A stretch of 64,000 nt of DNA from Haloferax larsenii JCM 13917 (lineage in GTDB: Archaea; Halobacteriota; Halobacteria; Halobacteriales; Haloferacaceae). Location: assembly GCF_000336955.1 (NCBI RefSeq), contig NZ_AOLI01000017.1:30244-94243 (forward strand), read 5' to 3'. Below are positions 63,058 to 64,000 of the stretch, one piece after another. The position numbers were made by a program, and so were the translations under genes. Under the pieces are notes generated by a model. The model was not told where the DNA came from. It saw nothing but the letters and a program-made list of their open reading frames with translations, and did not search any database. Position 1 is the first letter of the stretch. Every line of letters starts with the position of its first letter.

Positions 63058-64000
63058 TCAGCGTCACCTCAACACAGGTCGACCAATTTTCAGTATCAAT
63101 GAACTGAGCTTGACCATCATACTTCTCAGCGATATTCCGAACGATACTGAGCCCAAGACCAGTCCCTCGGCCCAACTGATCAGACAACTCTGCAGGCATT
63201 TGGGTGGATAGATCCTCGTAAATGTTGTTTACTGGGTCTGAAATAAGCGGTTGGAAAGCCTCTTCACGCGCCCCCTCTGGGAGTCCAACACCGTTATCAT
63301 AAACTCGCAGGCGAACTCCTTCCTCTGATTGTTTGGCATCCACGTGAATTCTATTTCCGTCTTTTCCAGATGTTCCCACAGCTTTGATACTGTTAGTTAG
63401 TAGGTTTATCACGATTGAATAAAGTTCTGACTTAAACATCGGCGGAGTATATAACAAGTCTGAGATATCCTGACTGATCTCAACATTATAATACTCTGCG
63501 ATATATTCCGTTGCTTCAATAACGTCGTCTACGATCTCGCGTACGTGCTGCTCCTCTGCTGTCTTTTGATTTCCTGTTTCCATAAAGAGGCCGAAGAGTT
63601 CCATCTGGTTCTTGAACCGCTCTTCCATGGTTCGGAGATCCGAAATTACTTCTTCGAAATCGTCGCGGCGGGACTCCGGAATATCGTCTAACACTCTCTC
63701 AATCTCGGCCGCATTACTTCCTAGACGCCCAACCATGGACCGGAGTTCGTGGGAGAACGAGAAAACGACCTGATTAACAGAAAATGCCGACCGGAAGAAG
63801 TCGATCTCGCGTTCCTTCTGGTCGATCGTGTTACGGATTACGCGTGTCGCAGTTTCGACCGCTTCGTTCGAGACTTGCCGCTCATCTTCGGGAACGGTAT
63901 CTGTTGCAGTGTCCGCGACACCCTCCAACAAATCAATCGCACTATCAACGGGCTCTCGCTCGAGCTCATCTTCCTCGTCAGATGTATCCTCGTCAGGACT
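63050..64000 (-). CDS. Histidine kinase-like ATPase, N terminus outside the window
   Basis: The minus-strand frame is open to the window edge; 316 residues are visible and the true start lies beyond 64000. The visible N-terminal part is very acidic (DEDTSDEEDELEREP). A dimerisation helix holds the phosphoacceptor His (FSFSHELRSMVGRL), then the ATPase has N box YSIVINLLTNSIKAV, G1 VYDNGVGLP and G2 GRGTGLGLSIVRNIAEKY. The segment between, REIVDDVIEATEYIAEYYNVEISQDI, is typical of kinases. No membrane segment is seen in the visible part, so it may be a soluble sensor. It overlaps the receiver gene by 8 bases. Confidence 0.85.
   Translation of the reverse strand, partial: SPDEDTSDEEDELEREPVDSAIDLLEGVADTATDTVPEDERQVSNEAVETATRVIRNTIDQKEREIDFFRSAFSVNQVVFSFSHELRSMVGRLGSNAAEIERVLDDIPESRRDDFEEVISDLRTMEERFKNQMELFGLFMETGNQKTAEEQHVREIVDDVIEATEYIAEYYNVEISQDISDLLYTPPMFKSELYSIVINLLTNSIKAVGTSGKDGNRIHVDAKQSEEGVRLRVYDNGVGLPEGAREEAFQPLISDPVNNIYEDLSTQMPAELSDQLGRGTGLGLSIVRNIAEKYDGQAQFIDTENWSTCVEVTLNE

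Overview
The window looks like a chromosome or megaplasmid segment of a haloarchaeon, most likely Haloferax. The DNA is GC-rich, the predicted proteins are rich in Asp/Glu, and most exported proteins carry twin-arginine (Tat) signals, several with a lipobox. Many genes start at or close to the transcription start predicted from an upstream TATA box. Two proteins strongly resemble the characterised Haloferax mediterranei glucose dehydrogenase and D-2-hydroxyacid dehydrogenase. I saw no rRNA, tRNA, CRISPR array or intact insertion sequence.

Layout. (1) 1-15241 is a chitin/amino-sugar utilisation cluster: two secreted GH18 chitinases, a glucose-dehydrogenase-type enzyme, an IclR regulator, a DgoD-like enolase-superfamily protein, an ABC sugar importer (binding protein, two permeases, and an ATPase further along), a GH3 N-acetylglucosaminidase, RidA, a PIG-L deacetylase and a SelA/DgaE-like PLP lyase. 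Together they suggest chitin is cut outside, imported as oligomers, deacetylated and hydrolysed inside, and the amino sugar oxidised to an aminosugar acid and deaminated to a keto-deoxy acid without phosphorylation. (2) 15242-22400 holds a TrkA-like protein, the tungstate importer TupABC, a PIN-like protein with a tiny coupled ORF, an SDR, an ACT protein and RdgB. (3) 22526-27537 is a conserved archaeal information-processing operon: Kae1-Bud32, S24e, dephospho-CoA kinase, Spt4, Rpo7, a PIN protein and aIF2-gamma. (4) 27709-41958 is mixed housekeeping: lipoproteins, a possible nuclease, MBL hydrolases, an AAA ATPase with a His-rich tail, a thiolase, a tungsten aldehyde ferredoxin oxidoreductase (the likely consumer of the tungstate), an antiporter-RCK fusion and an acyl-CoA ligase.

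(5) 41962-45551 is a lower-GC cassette bounded by two perfect 36-bp direct repeats. It carries an ABC-2 type exporter ATPase, an internally duplicated permease and a small Tat-exported protein. It appears to have split a divergent gene pair and duplicated their shared promoter. (6) 45565-61000 is again ordinary chromosome: HTH protein, SLC13 transporter, MFS, MazG-like, SerS, Tsr3, NOG1, SIMPL, DUF389, 5-FTHF cyclo-ligase, GNAT, a bat-type HTH regulator, EngB, D-2-hydroxyacid dehydrogenase and a DUF3179 lipoprotein.

(7) 61176-64000 changes sharply to AT-richer sequence. It holds a tightly packed minus-strand operon running off the window: a histidine kinase, a complete receiver protein with an unrecognised output region and zinc-knuckle-like tail, and an unknown protein.

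The most unusual items are the 36-bp-repeat cassette, the terminal signalling operon, the loss of the catalytic His/Asp residues in the DgoD-like protein, and a relay of 9-10 codon overlapping mini-ORFs that leads into each chitinase gene. Functions and homologies are judged from sequence by eye only; no database search was run.
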